Assembly: GCA_016199935.1 (NCBI GenBank)
Contig: JACQFS010000066.1
Location: 1-46,408 of the forward strand
DNA length: 46,408 nucleotides
Source: Verrucomicrobiota bacterium
GTDB taxonomy: Bacteria > Verrucomicrobiota > Verrucomicrobiia > Limisphaerales > JACQFS01
Direction: 5' to 3'
Shown: piece after piece, positions 1-9,707 of the stretch
Layout of the letters: the number at the start of each line of letters is the position of its first letter
How positions within the stretch are numbered: position 1 is the stretch's first letter
Made by a program: the position numbers and the translations under genes
The notes under the pieces: generated by a model
Told to the model about the DNA's origin: nothing
The model's database searches: none
What the model saw: the letters and a program-made list of their open reading frames with translations, nothing else

Positions 1-216
1 AACATTTTCGGCGGCATCATGGATTGCAACGTCATCGCCACCGGCATCGTTGCGGCGGTGAAGGAGACGGGCTTGAAACTCCCGCTCGTCGTCCGCCTCG
101 AAGGCAACAACGTCGTCGCCGGCAAGAAAACTTTGGCCGAGAGCGGCCTGACGATCATCAGCGGCGACTCGATGGCCGACGCGGCGCAGAAGGTCGTGAA
201 GACGGTTGCCAAGTAA
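1..216 (+). CDS. sucC: Succinyl-CoA synthetase beta subunit, C-terminal part (cut by window edge)
   Basis: The reading frame is open from the first base and ends in TAA at 214-216, giving about 71 C-terminal residues. They include [17 protein letters not shown] and [11 protein letters not shown], which match the end of the CoA-ligase domain of SucC. The beta subunit binds the nucleotide and pairs with SucD to convert succinyl-CoA and ADP or GDP to succinate, CoA and NTP in the TCA cycle. sucD begins 24 bases downstream on the same strand, the usual sucCD order. The N-terminal ATP-grasp part lies outside the window, so nothing can be said about its nucleotide preference. Confidence 0.95.
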   Translation, partial: NIFGGIMDCNVIATGIVAAVKETGLKLPLVVRLEGNNVVAGKKTLAESGLTIISGDSMADAAQKVVKTVAK

Positions 217-240
217 TCCAATTCAGAAAGAAAAATTTCC

Positions 241-1140
241 ATGGCCATTCTCGTCACTCCCCAAACCAAGCTCCTCGTCCAGGGCATCACCGGCGAATTC
301 GGTGCGCGCCACGCCAAGCTCTCCATCGAATACGGCACGCAAGTCGTCGCCGGCGTCACGCCCGGCAAGGGCGGCCAGTTCTTCGAGCACGCCGGCGCGA
401 AAGTGCCCATCTTCGACACCGTCGCCGATGCTGTGAAGCAAACCGGCGCGACCGCGAGCGCGGTGTTCGTGCCGCCGCCGTTTGCCGCCGATGCGATTCT
501 CGAAGGCGTGGATGCCGGACTCGAACTCGTCGTCGCCATAACCGAGGGCATTCCCGTGCGCGACATGGTGCGCGCGAAGCAGGCGATGGCCGGCAGCAAG
601 ACGCGCCTCATCGGTCCGAACTGCCCCGGCGTCGTGACGCCCGGCACCGGCAAGGATTCGCACGGCGGCTGCCGCATCGGCATCGCGCCCGGCTACATTC
701 ACAAAAAGGGAAACATCGGCGTCGTCTCGCGCAGCGGCACGCTCACTTACGAAGCCGTGTGGCAACTCACGAGCCGCGGCGTTGGTCAGAGCACCTGCGT
801 TGGCATCGGCGGCGATCCGGTCAACGGAACCTCGCATCTCGACGTCATCAAACTTTTCATGACCGACTCCGAGACCACGGGCATCATCATGATCGGTGAA
901 ATCGGCGGCAGCGCCGAGGAGGAGGCCGCCGAGTGGATCGCGAAGAATGGCAAGAAGCCCGTCGCCGGATTCATCGCCGGCGCGACCGCTCCTCCGGGAC
1001 GCCGCATGGGCCACGCGGGCGCGATCGTCAGCGGCGGCAAGGGCACGGCCGAGGCGAAGATCGCCGCGTTCAAGGCCGCCGGCATCGGCGTCGCCGTCAC
1101 GCCGAGCGACATGGCGGATACGCTTTTGAAAATGATGTGA
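241..1140 (+). CDS. sucD: Succinyl-CoA synthetase alpha subunit
   Basis: A 299-residue protein of normal family length. The N-terminal CoA-binding Rossmann fold begins [31 protein letters not shown] is the CoA-ligase signature and [17 protein letters not shown] carries the phosphorylated histidine (about H258). The subunit forms the succinyl-phosphate and thioester intermediates of the TCA-cycle step. It follows sucC by 24 bases, so the two are almost certainly co-transcribed. No Shine-Dalgarno sequence precedes the ATG; the leader is A-rich. A palindromic repeat lies directly after the stop. Confidence 0.97.
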   Translation: MAILVTPQTKLLVQGITGEFGARHAKLSIEYGTQVVAGVTPGKGGQFFEHAGAKVPIFDTVADAVKQTGATASAVFVPPPFAADAILEGVDAGLELVVAITEGIPVRDMVRAKQAMAGSKTRLIGPNCPGVVTPGTGKDSHGGCRIGIAPGYIHKKGNIGVVSRSGTLTYEAVWQLTSRGVGQSTCVGIGGDPVNGTSHLDVIKLFMTDSETTGIIMIGEIGGSAEEEAAEWIAKNGKKPVAGFIAGATAPPGRRMGHAGAIVSGGKGTAEAKIAAFKAAGIGVAVTPSDMADTLLKMM

Positions 1141-1142
1141 GG

Positions 1143-1217
1143 CGTACGGAGTGAGGAGTAATCCGTAAAATGGGCTGGCCCGCCTTTCCCCTTACGCATT
1201 ACGAATTACTCGTTACG
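1143..1217. repeat. Palindromic repeat, family A (copy 1), between sucD and yggT-like gene
   Basis: Imperfect inverted repeat filling the gap between two co-directional genes. The left arm (1143-1168) contains gaggagtaatccgtaa and the right arm (1192-1217) contains ttacgcattacgaattac. The left-arm core recurs exactly in the perfect palindrome at 17924-17978, so this is a dispersed family. There is no T-tract, so it does not look like an intrinsic terminator. Confidence 0.75.
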
Positions 1218-1222
1218 GTCAC

Positions 1223-2119
1223 ATGTCTTTTCTCGACGCCATCCTGAACCTCGCCGCGCTGCTGCTGTGGGTGAGTTGGCGGACGGTCGGTCCCGTCGTC
1301 AACACGGCTCCCGTCAAGTCCCTCACCGCGCTGCTTCAGCCGACGGACAAGTCGCGCCGCGTGCCGCGTTTGCTGCTGTTCCTCGGCGCGCTGCTGCTCG
1401 TGCGCGCCGTGTTCTACTGGCAGATCGGCGCGCCGCTCGGCCAGACGCTCGGCCTCTCCGCCGGCGTGACGACCGTTTATTTCCGCTGCGACTACGTCGG
1501 CCTGATGTTGATTTACTCGCTGCTGAGCTTCGCGCGCACGCTCCTGATTTTTTATCTCCTGCTCCTGCCGCTCTCCATCCTGAACCGTGACGCCAACGAC
1601 TCCGAGCCGTGCCAGCGCTGGGTGCGTTTTCATCTCGGCGCGTTCGAGCGCTGGCCCGTGTGGCTCCAACTTACCGCCGTGGTGCTGGGCATCGCGGCGG
1701 CGTGGGCGGCGCTCACGCCGATGTTCCAGGCGCTGCACCTCGTGCCCGCTGCGCAAAAAAGCGGCGCGCTCGCGTTGGTGGTGGAGCAGGGGTTCATCGT
1801 CGGCGTCAGCGCGCTGCTCGTGTGGAAATATCTGATCGTCGGCCTGCTGCTGCTCCACGTGCTCAACAACTACATCCACTTCGGCGAGCAACCGGTCTGG
1901 AACTACGTCTCGCTCACGGCGCGCAATTTCCTCGGCCTCTTCGCCGGCCTGCCGCTGCGCGCGGGCCGCGTGGACTTCGCGCCGCTCGTGGTGATCGTCG
2001 TGGTGTGGCTGCTGGCGGCGTGGCTCGGCGGCGACGCGTGGCTCGGCAAATCCTGGGCGAAATATTTTCACGCGTCGCTCTGGAGCCTGCCGCAAGCCTT
2101 CCAATCACTGCACCCATGA
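1223..2119 (+). CDS. YggT-family integral membrane protein
   Basis: A 298-residue very hydrophobic protein with about six or seven membrane segments, near residues 5-20, 49-68, 88-120, 146-166, 190-215 and 252-270. The C-terminal part, from about residue 221 (QPVWNYVSLTARNFLG, then RAGRVDFAPLVVIVVV), fits the YggT domain: an amphipathic stretch, a conserved Asp-Phe-x-Pro and a final helix. An N-terminal hydrophobic half may be a second, degenerate repeat. YggT proteins have been linked to cell division or osmotic phenotypes, but no molecular function is established. It overlaps the DUF167/YggU gene by 4 bases (ATGA), the classic yggT-yggU pairing, which supports the assignment. It is longer than the roughly 190-residue E. 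coli protein. Confidence 0.75.
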   Translation: MSFLDAILNLAALLLWVSWRTVGPVVNTAPVKSLTALLQPTDKSRRVPRLLLFLGALLLVRAVFYWQIGAPLGQTLGLSAGVTTVYFRCDYVGLMLIYSLLSFARTLLIFYLLLLPLSILNRDANDSEPCQRWVRFHLGAFERWPVWLQLTAVVLGIAAAWAALTPMFQALHLVPAAQKSGALALVVEQGFIVGVSALLVWKYLIVGLLLLHVLNNYIHFGEQPVWNYVSLTARNFLGLFAGLPLRAGRVDFAPLVVIVVVWLLAAWLGGDAWLGKSWAKYFHASLWSLPQAFQSLHP

Positions 2120-2409
2120 CGCCGCCGTGGCTGCGCGCCGTCGCGGGCGGCGTTGAAATTTCCGTGAAGCTCCAGCCGCGCGCCAGCCGCAACGAAATCG
2201 GCGAAGCGCTCGGTCACGAACTCAAGATCAAGGTCACCGCGCCGCCCGTGGACTCGGCGGCGAACGAGGCACTCATCGAACTGCTCGCCGACGCGCTCGA
2301 TTGTCCGCGCGGCGCCGTGCAACTCGTGCGCGGCCACACCTCGCGGCACAAGACCGTGCGCGTGGCGGGGTTGACGGTGGCGGAAGTGGCGCGACGGCTG
2401 GCGCTCTGA
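2116..2409 (+). CDS. DUF167 / YggU-family small protein
   Basis: A 97-residue protein. GVEISVKLQPRASRNEI, followed by LKIKVTAPPVDSAANEAL and GHTSRHKTVRV, are the conserved blocks of the DUF167 (YggU) alpha/beta fold. The biochemical role of the family is unknown. The ATG start overlaps the TGA of the upstream YggT-type gene (ATGA), indicating translational coupling. The same frame is open far upstream, but the family begins at this methionine. It is followed by a palindromic repeat and then the convergent tatD gene. Confidence 0.9.
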   Translation: MTPPWLRAVAGGVEISVKLQPRASRNEIGEALGHELKIKVTAPPVDSAANEALIELLADALDCPRGAVQLVRGHTSRHKTVRVAGLTVAEVARRLAL

Positions 2410-2432
2410 CGTGAACGATCCGGCTGCGCGGG

Positions 2433-2514
2433 GTAGGGCGCGCTGTCCTCAGCGCGCCGCGAAAGCCGGGCGCGTTCGGCTTATCCGCGGCGCGGTGCGG
2501 ACACCGCGCCCTAC
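2433..2514. repeat. Palindromic repeat, family B, between yggU and tatD
   Basis: Large GC-rich inverted repeat. The left arm starts gtagggcgcgctgtcctcag (2433 on) and the right arm (2488-2514) is its reverse complement with three mismatches over 27 bases. The loop is about 26 bases. It lies between two convergent genes, and its right edge supplies the TAG stop codon of tatD (2511-2513). No T-tract follows on either strand. Confidence 0.8.
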
Positions 2515-3326
2515 GCAAGCTTCGGGAAAAATTTGTGCGCCGTGGCACACGTCAGAGCGCTCAGTTCTTCCAGCGTGCAGCCGCGCGCCTGCGCCACGGC
2601 GGTGGCGATCTCGCGCACGTAAGCGGGCTCGCAACGCTTGCCGCGATACGGCACCGGCGCGAGGAACGGCGCGTCCGTCTCCAGCATCAGCTCCGGCTCG
2701 GCGGCGGCGCTCGCGCGCACCGTCTCGCCGTTCTTGAAGGTCGCGATTCCCGTGAAGCTCACCAGCCCGCCGATCCCGCGGATGCGCTCCGCCTCCGCCG
2801 GCGTGCCGACGAAGCAGTGGAATACAAAGCGCACGCGGCCCGCGAACGGACGCAGCAGCGCGAGCGTGTCTTCGAGACAATCGCCGCGCTGGTGGATGAT
2901 GCAGTTGAGGCCGAGCACGGCGGCAACCTCGAGCTGCTGCTGCAAGGCGGCGGCCTGTTTCGCCTTCGCGCGCGCATCGTCCTCGGCCGTGCCGCCGCTG
3001 CCGCCGGCGGCGGTGGGGAGGCGATAGTAATCCAGCCCCGTCTCGCCGATGGCGACGACCTTGGGATGCTGCGCGAGCGCGCGCAATTCGGCGCGGAAAT
3101 CTTCCGGTGCGGTCACGGCGTCGTTCGGATGCCAGCCGGCGGCGGCGTAAACGGCGTGAAATTTTTCGGCCAACTCGATTGCGCGCCGGCTGCTGTCCAG
3201 ATCCGTGCCGATGGAGATGATCCGCGTGATGCCCGCGGCCGCGGCGCGCTCGACGAGGCCCGGCAGATCGGCGGCGAAGTCCGGAGAGTCCAGGTGCGCG
3301 TGGGTGTCGTAAAAAATCGGCGGCAT
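2511..3326 (-). CDS. tatD: TatD-family metal-dependent deoxyribonuclease
   Basis: A 271-residue TIM-barrel metal hydrolase. It begins MPPIFYDTHAHLDS, with the metal-binding His-x-His, and also shows GWHPND, VAIGETGLDYY with the conserved Glu, IIHQRGD, FHCFVGT and LETDAPFLAPVPYRGKR with the metal-binding Asp. TatD enzymes are 3'-5' exonucleases or deoxyribonucleases implicated in DNA repair or degradation. An Ala/Gly-rich insertion (TAAGGSGGTAEDDARAKA) follows GLDYYRLP where the family usually has a short loop. The frame is open further upstream, but THAHLD should be near the N terminus, so the ATG at 3326 is chosen. The last codon and stop come from the edge of the adjacent palindromic repeat. 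Confidence 0.92.
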   Translation of the reverse strand: MPPIFYDTHAHLDSPDFAADLPGLVERAAAAGITRIISIGTDLDSSRRAIELAEKFHAVYAAAGWHPNDAVTAPEDFRAELRALAQHPKVVAIGETGLDYYRLPTAAGGSGGTAEDDARAKAKQAAALQQQLEVAAVLGLNCIIHQRGDCLEDTLALLRPFAGRVRFVFHCFVGTPAEAERIRGIGGLVSFTGIATFKNGETVRASAAAEPELMLETDAPFLAPVPYRGKRCEPAYVREIATAVAQARGCTLEELSALTCATAHKFFPKLA

Positions 3327-3463
3327 CGCGGCGGCATTGAGCATCGAACAAACCGCCAAATGCAAATTGCAAATCGGCGGCTCGGCGCGGCTCCCCGGTT
3401 GAGTGATCGTTTCCCCCGCCTCGCCGCTTGCCATCCGGGCGCGCGACCGTTTTAATCCCGCCC

Positions 3464-4867
3464 GTGCTGAACCAGCAGACCATTGGCAAGCCCGTCACTT
3501 TTTCCGGCATTGGCCTTCACAGCGGCAACAAGGTCAAGATGACCTTCCTGCCCGCGCCGCCCAATTTCGGTCTGCGCTTCCGCCGCACGGACCTCGACGG
3601 CAAACCCGAGGTCGAGGCGCGCGCCGAGCACGTGAGCGAGACCAACCGCTCGACGACGCTCACGAAGGGCGCGGTGAAAATCCACACCACCGAGCACGTG
3701 CTCGCGGCGTTCGCCGGCGCGGGCGTGGACAATGCGGTCATCGAACTGGACGCGAACGAGCCGCCGATCGCCGACGGCAGTTCGCGCGAGTATGCGCGCA
3801 TGATCAACGAGGCCGGCCTCGTGCCGCAGACGGAGGGCCGCGAGGTGTATGCGATCCGCGAGCCCGTCGAGCTGCGCCTGGGCGAGACGGTGATGAGCGC
3901 GTTTCCTTACGACGGACTTCGCGTCACCTGCACGAGTGCGGACAAGCAGGGGCGGTTCACGCAATTTTTCTCGCTCGAGGTCACGCCCGAAACGTGGGCG
4001 AAGGAGTTGTCGCACGCGCGGACGTTTTGCTTCTACGAGGAGATCGAGTTCCTCTACAAGAACGGGCTCATCAAGGGCGGCTCGCTCGAGAACGCGATCG
4101 TCATCCGCGACGACGCGATCCTGACGAACGAGCCGCTGCGCTACGCGGAGGAGTTTGTGCGGCACAAGATGCTCGACATCCTCGGCGACCTCGCGCTGGT
4201 GGGGCGGCCGTTGCGCGGGCACATCATGGCGGTGAAGCCGAGCCATCAGGCGAACTGCGAACTGGCGAAGGCGCTCGGTGCGCAGATGCGCAAGCCGCTC
4301 CAGACGGCGCAGAGTTTCGCGCCGCCGCCGCCCGCCGCCGTGGCCGCGGCCGAGCGGCCCGCGCCCGCGAAGGCCGCGGAGATGAAGGTCGAAAAATCCA
4401 CCGCGCCCGTCCCCGAGGCGATGATCGTGGACGGCGCGACGCTCGACGTGATGCAGGTGATGAAACTTTTGCCACACCGCCCGCCCTTTCTCATGGTGGA
4501 CAAGGTGGTGAAGATCGAGGGCAACCGCGTGGTGGCCGTGAAGAACGTGACGATGGGCGAGCCGTATTTCGCCGGCCATTTTCCCGGCCACCCGATCATG
4601 CCGGGCGTGCTCCAGCTCGAGGCCATCGCGCAGGTGGCGGGCATCCTGGTGATGCGGCAGGCGGAGAACATCGGGAAGATCGCCTACTTCATGTCCGCCG
4701 AGGAAGTGAAGTGGCGCAAGCCCGTGCGGCCGGGCGACACGCTGACGATTGACGTGGAGCTGACGAAGATGCGCGGCAAGATCGGCAAGGCCAAGGGCGT
4801 GTGCTCGGTGGCCGGCGAGCCGGTGAGTGAGGCGAACGTGACGTTCATGCTGATTGATGGCGAATGA
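3464..4867 (+). CDS. lpxC/fabZ: LpxC-FabZ fusion: UDP-3-O-acyl-GlcNAc deacetylase / 3-hydroxyacyl-ACP dehydratase
   Basis: A 467-residue bifunctional protein. Residues 1-280 are LpxC, the zinc deacetylase that commits lipid A synthesis: GIGLHSG, zinc ligand in HTTEH (H74-H78), H234/D238 in RHKMLDILGD, and GHIMAVKPSH with the catalytic histidine. An Ala/Pro-rich linker of about 40 residues joins residues 325-467, a FabZ hot-dog dehydratase with LPHRPPFLMVDKV, FAGHFPGHPIMPG (catalytic H372) and LEAIAQ. The fusion couples lipid A and fatty-acid synthesis. The same fusion is known in Bacteroidetes and relatives. The GTG at 3464 is preferred because LpxC starts just before QxTI; an in-frame TTG at 3428 would add 12 residues. 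lpxA follows with a 4-base overlap. Confidence 0.95.
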   Translation: MLNQQTIGKPVTFSGIGLHSGNKVKMTFLPAPPNFGLRFRRTDLDGKPEVEARAEHVSETNRSTTLTKGAVKIHTTEHVLAAFAGAGVDNAVIELDANEPPIADGSSREYARMINEAGLVPQTEGREVYAIREPVELRLGETVMSAFPYDGLRVTCTSADKQGRFTQFFSLEVTPETWAKELSHARTFCFYEEIEFLYKNGLIKGGSLENAIVIRDDAILTNEPLRYAEEFVRHKMLDILGDLALVGRPLRGHIMAVKPSHQANCELAKALGAQMRKPLQTAQSFAPPPPAAVAAAERPAPAKAAEMKVEKSTAPVPEAMIVDGATLDVMQVMKLLPHRPPFLMVDKVVKIEGNRVVAVKNVTMGEPYFAGHFPGHPIMPGVLQLEAIAQVAGILVMRQAENIGKIAYFMSAEEVKWRKPVRPGDTLTIDVELTKMRGKIGKAKGVCSVAGEPVSEANVTFMLIDGE

Positions 4868-5640
4868 GTGCCACGATTCACCCCACCGCGGTCATTCATC
4901 CCACTGCCCAGATCGCCGACGGCTGCGAGGTCGGTCCCTACTGCGTCGTCGGTGAGCAATCCGTCATGGGCGCGGGCTGCAAACTGCACAGCCACGTCGT
5001 CATCGAAAGCCACACCGTCCTCGGCCAGCGCAACGAGGTCTTCCCCTTCGCGTGCCTCGGCGGGAAGACGCAGGATTTGAAATGGAAGGGCGGCACCACC
5101 TGGGTCCGCGCCGGCGACGACAATGTTTTCCGTGAACACGTCACCGTCCATCGCGCGACGAGCGACGGTGCCGCGACGGTCATCGGTTCGCACAACCTCC
5201 TGCTCATCCACGCGCACGTGGCGCACGACTGCGTGCTGCACAACCACGTGATCCTCTCCGGCTACGCGGGACTCGCCGGGCACGTGGTGATCGAGGATCA
5301 CGCCATTCTCAGCGGGTTCACGGCGGTGCATCAGTTCTGCCGCGTGGGCCGGCTCGCGATCACCGGCGGATGTTCACGGATCACGCAGGATTGCCCGCCC
5401 TTCATCATCACCGAGGGCAATCCCTCCGAGGTGCGCGCGCTCAACAAGATCGGCCTCGAACGCCACGGCGTGTCCGAGGAGGCGCAGGCCGCGCTCAAGC
5501 AGGCGTATCGGATTCTGTTTCGCGAGGGGCTGAAAATGTCCAACGCGCTGACGAAGGTGGAGGCGGAGGTCGCGCAACTTCCCGAAGTGCAGCACCTCGT
5601 GCAGTTCATCCGCAGCAGCGAGCGGGGCATCGGCAAGTAA
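4864..5640 (+). CDS. lpxA: UDP-N-acetylglucosamine O-acyltransferase
   Basis: A 258-residue protein, typical for LpxA. The first 190 residues show hexapeptide repeats of a left-handed parallel beta helix (IHPTAVIHPTAQIADGCEVG and following). HAHVAHDCVLHNHVILSG holds the catalytic histidine, and GGCSRITQDCPPFIITEGNP and GLERHGVS match the family C-terminal half. It transfers a 3-hydroxyacyl chain from ACP to UDP-GlcNAc, the first lipid A step; the product is the substrate of the LpxC domain encoded immediately upstream. The start codon overlaps the lpxC-fabZ stop (ATGA), so the two are translationally coupled. Confidence 0.96.
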   Translation: MSATIHPTAVIHPTAQIADGCEVGPYCVVGEQSVMGAGCKLHSHVVIESHTVLGQRNEVFPFACLGGKTQDLKWKGGTTWVRAGDDNVFREHVTVHRATSDGAATVIGSHNLLLIHAHVAHDCVLHNHVILSGYAGLAGHVVIEDHAILSGFTAVHQFCRVGRLAITGGCSRITQDCPPFIITEGNPSEVRALNKIGLERHGVSEEAQAALKQAYRILFREGLKMSNALTKVEAEVAQLPEVQHLVQFIRSSERGIGK

Positions 5641-5661
5641 CCAGCCGTTCCCGGGCCGCTC

Positions 5662-6462
5662 CTAAAACTTTATTGCCGTCCGCTTCCGCTGCGTGAACCG
5701 GCACGTCTCCGTGTAGCCCGCGCTGTGCGCCAGCGCGCGCGCGGCCTCGAAATCCCGGCCCACGTCGGTCGGCTCGTGCGAATCCGATCCGAAGGTGATG
5801 GGCACGCCGTGTTGCGCGGCGAGGCGCACGAACTTCGGGCTCGGATAAATTTCTTTGCACTCCTTGCGCAGGCCGGAGGTGTTCAGCTCAAAGGCCACGC
5901 CGGATTTTTTGGCCGCGCGCAGGAAGCGCTCGAACAGCGGCGCGCAGTCCTGCTTCGGATAAAAGCAAAATTTCTTCGGCAAGTCCGCGTGGCCGATGAT
6001 TTCAAACAGGCCCGACTCCGCCGCCGCCGTGAGCCGCTCGAAGTAAGCCGACCACACCTCCCACGGGTCGCGCTTTTTCCACTCGGAGAGCTTCGCCGGA
6101 TTGTCCACGTCCCACGACTCGGAGACGTAATGCACCGAGCCGATGAAGTAATCCCACGGATGTCGGGCGGCGAGTTCGCGAATCCACTCTTCGTGGCCGG
6201 GCAGGAAATCCACTTCGAGTGCGAGCTTGATGGTGAGCTGCGGAAACTCGCGCTGGGCGCGGCGGACTTTCTCCACGTATTCGTCGAGCTGGCTGTCGCG
6301 CATGCGCCAGTTGTCGAAATCATCGCGGCGCATCGGCGAGTGATCGCTGAAACCGATCTCGGTGAGGCCCACCTTGAGCGCGTGCGCCGCATACTCGACC
6401 GGCTCGCCGGTGGCGTGCTGGCAAAGCGGCGTGTGCATGTGGTAGTCGGCGACCGGACTCAT
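5662..6462 (-). CDS. PHP-domain phosphatase, histidinol-phosphatase (HisJ) type
   Basis: A 266-residue PHP-superfamily protein. YHMHTPLCQHATGEP at the N terminus provides the first metal-binding His-x-His, and IGFSDHSPM, LALEVDFLPG, IGSVHYV, EIIGHADLPKKF, ELNTSG and ITFGSDSHEPTDVG match the histidinol-phosphatase branch (HisJ/HisK), which dephosphorylates histidinol phosphate in histidine synthesis. No other his gene is in the window, so the substrate is inferred from similarity only. The gene converges on lpxA and is divergent from purA. Confidence 0.85.
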   Translation of the reverse strand: MSPVADYHMHTPLCQHATGEPVEYAAHALKVGLTEIGFSDHSPMRRDDFDNWRMRDSQLDEYVEKVRRAQREFPQLTIKLALEVDFLPGHEEWIRELAARHPWDYFIGSVHYVSESWDVDNPAKLSEWKKRDPWEVWSAYFERLTAAAESGLFEIIGHADLPKKFCFYPKQDCAPLFERFLRAAKKSGVAFELNTSGLRKECKEIYPSPKFVRLAAQHGVPITFGSDSHEPTDVGRDFEAARALAHSAGYTETCRFTQRKRTAIKF

Positions 6463-6522
6463 GCCGGCATGATGGGCAAGGCGACGGAGGGGAGGCGAAC
6501 CATTTTTCCGCCCAATCCGGCG

Positions 6523-7897
<1,375 letters not shown>

Positions 7898-7901
7898 CCG
7901 A

Positions 7902-7981
7902 GGTAGCAGCCGACGTGAGGAGGCTCCAACTATTTATTCGCCAGACGATTTGATCAGAGCCTCCTTACGTCGGCTGCTACC
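7902..7981. repeat. Palindromic repeat, family C, between purA and uppS
   Basis: Inverted repeat with 24-base arms at 7902-7925 (begins ggtagcagccgacgtgagg) and 7958-7981 (ends acgtcggctgctacc), one mismatch, and a 32-base loop. It occupies almost the whole gap between two co-directional genes. There is no T-tract after the right arm. I believe this motif recurs in verrucomicrobial genomes, but that is memory, not checked here. Confidence 0.85.
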
Positions 7982-7990
7982 AATTCACGA

Positions 7991-8728
7991 ATGAGCACAC
8001 CCGCTCCTCATCTCAGCCCCCAGGCGAAGGCGAATCTGCCGACGCACATCGCCATCATCATGGATGGCAACGGCCGGTGGGCGAAGCAGCGCCACCTTCC
8101 GCGCGTCGAGGGACATCGCAACGGCGTCGAGTCCGTGCGCGCCGTGGTGCGCGCGTGCGGCGAGGTGGGCGTGAAGTATCTCACGCTCTACGCCTTCTCG
8201 GTCGAGAACTGGAACCGCCCCAAGGACGAGGTGGACACACTGATGAAATACCTCGCGCGTTTCCTGAAGAACGAGATCGGCGAGCTGAACCGCAACAACG
8301 TGAAGCTCGAAGTCATCGGGCAGATTTACCGGCTGCCGGAGTTCGTGCAGGAGCAGTTGAAGAAAACGCAGGCCGCGCTCGCGAAGAACAGCGGCCTCAC
8401 GCTCATCCTCGCCCTCAGCTACGGCGCGCGGACGGAGATCGTCGAGGCCGTGCGCGCCATCGCGGGCAAGGCCAAGGCCGGCCGACTGGAGGCGGCGGAG
8501 ATCACCGAGCGCACCATCGCCGAGCATCTCTACACGCGGCACTTTCCCGACCCCGACCTGCTCATCCGCACAAGCGGCGAGTTGCGCGTGAGCAATTTCC
8601 TGCTCTGGCAGATTTCCTACGCGGAGTTTGTGGTGACCGAAACTCTGTGGCCCGACTTCCGCAAGGCCGAGTTGTTCGCCGCGATCGAGGAATACGCGAG
8701 CCGGCACCGGAGATTCGGCGGCGTCTGA
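7991..8728 (+). CDS. uppS: Isoprenyl transferase (undecaprenyl diphosphate synthase)
   Basis: A 245-residue cis-prenyltransferase. HIAIIMDGNGRWAK carries the catalytic Asp (D25), and GVKYLTLYAFSVENW, FPDPDLLIRTSGELRVSNF and YAEFVVTETLWPDF are the conserved substrate- and Mg-binding blocks. It condenses isopentenyl units to C55 undecaprenyl diphosphate, the lipid carrier for peptidoglycan and polysaccharides. It opens the block uppS-cdsA-dxr-rseP-ispG, whose dxr and ispG products lead to its substrate. A palindromic repeat lies just upstream and separates it from purA. Confidence 0.96.
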   Translation: MSTPAPHLSPQAKANLPTHIAIIMDGNGRWAKQRHLPRVEGHRNGVESVRAVVRACGEVGVKYLTLYAFSVENWNRPKDEVDTLMKYLARFLKNEIGELNRNNVKLEVIGQIYRLPEFVQEQLKKTQAALAKNSGLTLILALSYGARTEIVEAVRAIAGKAKAGRLEAAEITERTIAEHLYTRHFPDPDLLIRTSGELRVSNFLLWQISYAEFVVTETLWPDFRKAELFAAIEEYASRHRRFGGV

Positions 8729-8774
8729 CTTAAGCCTCGACACTCTTTTTTCCCCGCCGATAAGCTGCGCGCGC

Positions 8775-9707
8775 ATGCCAGACGCACCCGTTCTCCCCGC
8801 GCCCGCGCCGCCGTCCAAGCTCGCCACGCTGGTCCGCCGATTCTCCTCCACCGTGGTGCTCTGGACCGTGGTGCTCGCCTCGCTTTTCTCCGAACACAAA
8901 ATCATCGCGGACTACCTGTTCCTCGGCTTCATGGTCGCGCTCGCGTGGCTCGGCTTGCGCGAGTTTTACAACCTCGTCGAGAAGCGCGGGCTCGTGTGCT
9001 TCGACCATTCGGGCATCGCCGTCGGCGTGCTGATGATTGCGAGCACGTTCTTCTACGTGCAGCGCGTCTACGGCCGCTATGGCCACGCGGCGAAGGCGAA
9101 CGATTTCGAGACCGGCATCCTTGTCATCTTCGTGCTCGGCCTGTGCGTGCGGCAGTTCGTTTCCAAGCGCAACACCGAGGGCATCGTGGCGATCTCCACC
9201 ACGCTTTTCGGTCTGATGTATGTGCCGTGGTTGCTGAACTTCATCCAAAAAATAAAATTCTTCCCGCTCGTCAACGGCGTCGAGTTCAGCGGCAGCCTCT
9301 ACGTTTTTTACTTCATCCTCGTGACGAAGTTTAGCGACATGGGCGCTTATGTCACCGGCTCGCTCATCGGGCGGCACAAGATGATCCCGCGCATCAGCCC
9401 CGCCAAAACGTGGGAGGGCTTCGGTGGCGCGATCGTCTTCTCCGTCGGCGGCAGCCTGGCCTTCGCCCACTTCGCCGGAAAAAATCTGGCCGGCATGACT
9501 TTGGTTCACGCCGCGATCCTCGGCGTGATCCTGAGCGTCTCCGCCGTGGTGGGCGACCTCATCGAGTCGCTCTTCAAACGCGAGGCGGGGGTGAAAGACT
9601 CGGGTAAATTTTTTCCCGGCATCGGCGGCGTGCTCGACTTGCTCGACAGCATCCTGTTCAATGCGCCGCTCATGTATCTGTATCTGCGGCACGTCTTGAT
9701 GCGATGA
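8775..9707 (+). CDS. cdsA: Phosphatidate cytidylyltransferase
   Basis: A 310-residue polytopic membrane protein with about seven or eight hydrophobic segments. The C-terminal block SLFKREAGVKDSGKFFPG followed by IGGVLDLLDS is the CDP-diglyceride synthase signature. In the usual pattern the Gly-Gly is preceded by His and the first Asp is followed by Arg; here these positions are Ile and Leu. The enzyme makes CDP-diacylglycerol from phosphatidate and CTP for phospholipid synthesis. The stop codon overlaps the dxr start by 4 bases (ATGA). The cytoplasmic N terminus is Pro/Ala-rich. Confidence 0.92.
   Translation: MPDAPVLPAPAPPSKLATLVRRFSSTVVLWTVVLASLFSEHKIIADYLFLGFMVALAWLGLREFYNLVEKRGLVCFDHSGIAVGVLMIASTFFYVQRVYGRYGHAAKANDFETGILVIFVLGLCVRQFVSKRNTEGIVAISTTLFGLMYVPWLLNFIQKIKFFPLVNGVEFSGSLYVFYFILVTKFSDMGAYVTGSLIGRHKMIPRISPAKTWEGFGGAIVFSVGGSLAFAHFAGKNLAGMTLVHAAILGVILSVSAVVGDLIESLFKREAGVKDSGKFFPGIGGVLDLLDSILFNAPLMYLYLRHVLMR

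Noticed and set aside
3358-3377. caaatgcaaattgcaaat tract upstream of tatD as a further repeat family
   Set aside because: Short and without a partner arm; a similar catttgccatttgcattt tract lies near 39229, but two weak matches are not enough.
7902-7981. Palindrome after purA as an intrinsic terminator
   Set aside because: The stem is long, but no T-tract follows on either strand, and the loop is 32 bases. The same holds for most other intergenic palindromes.
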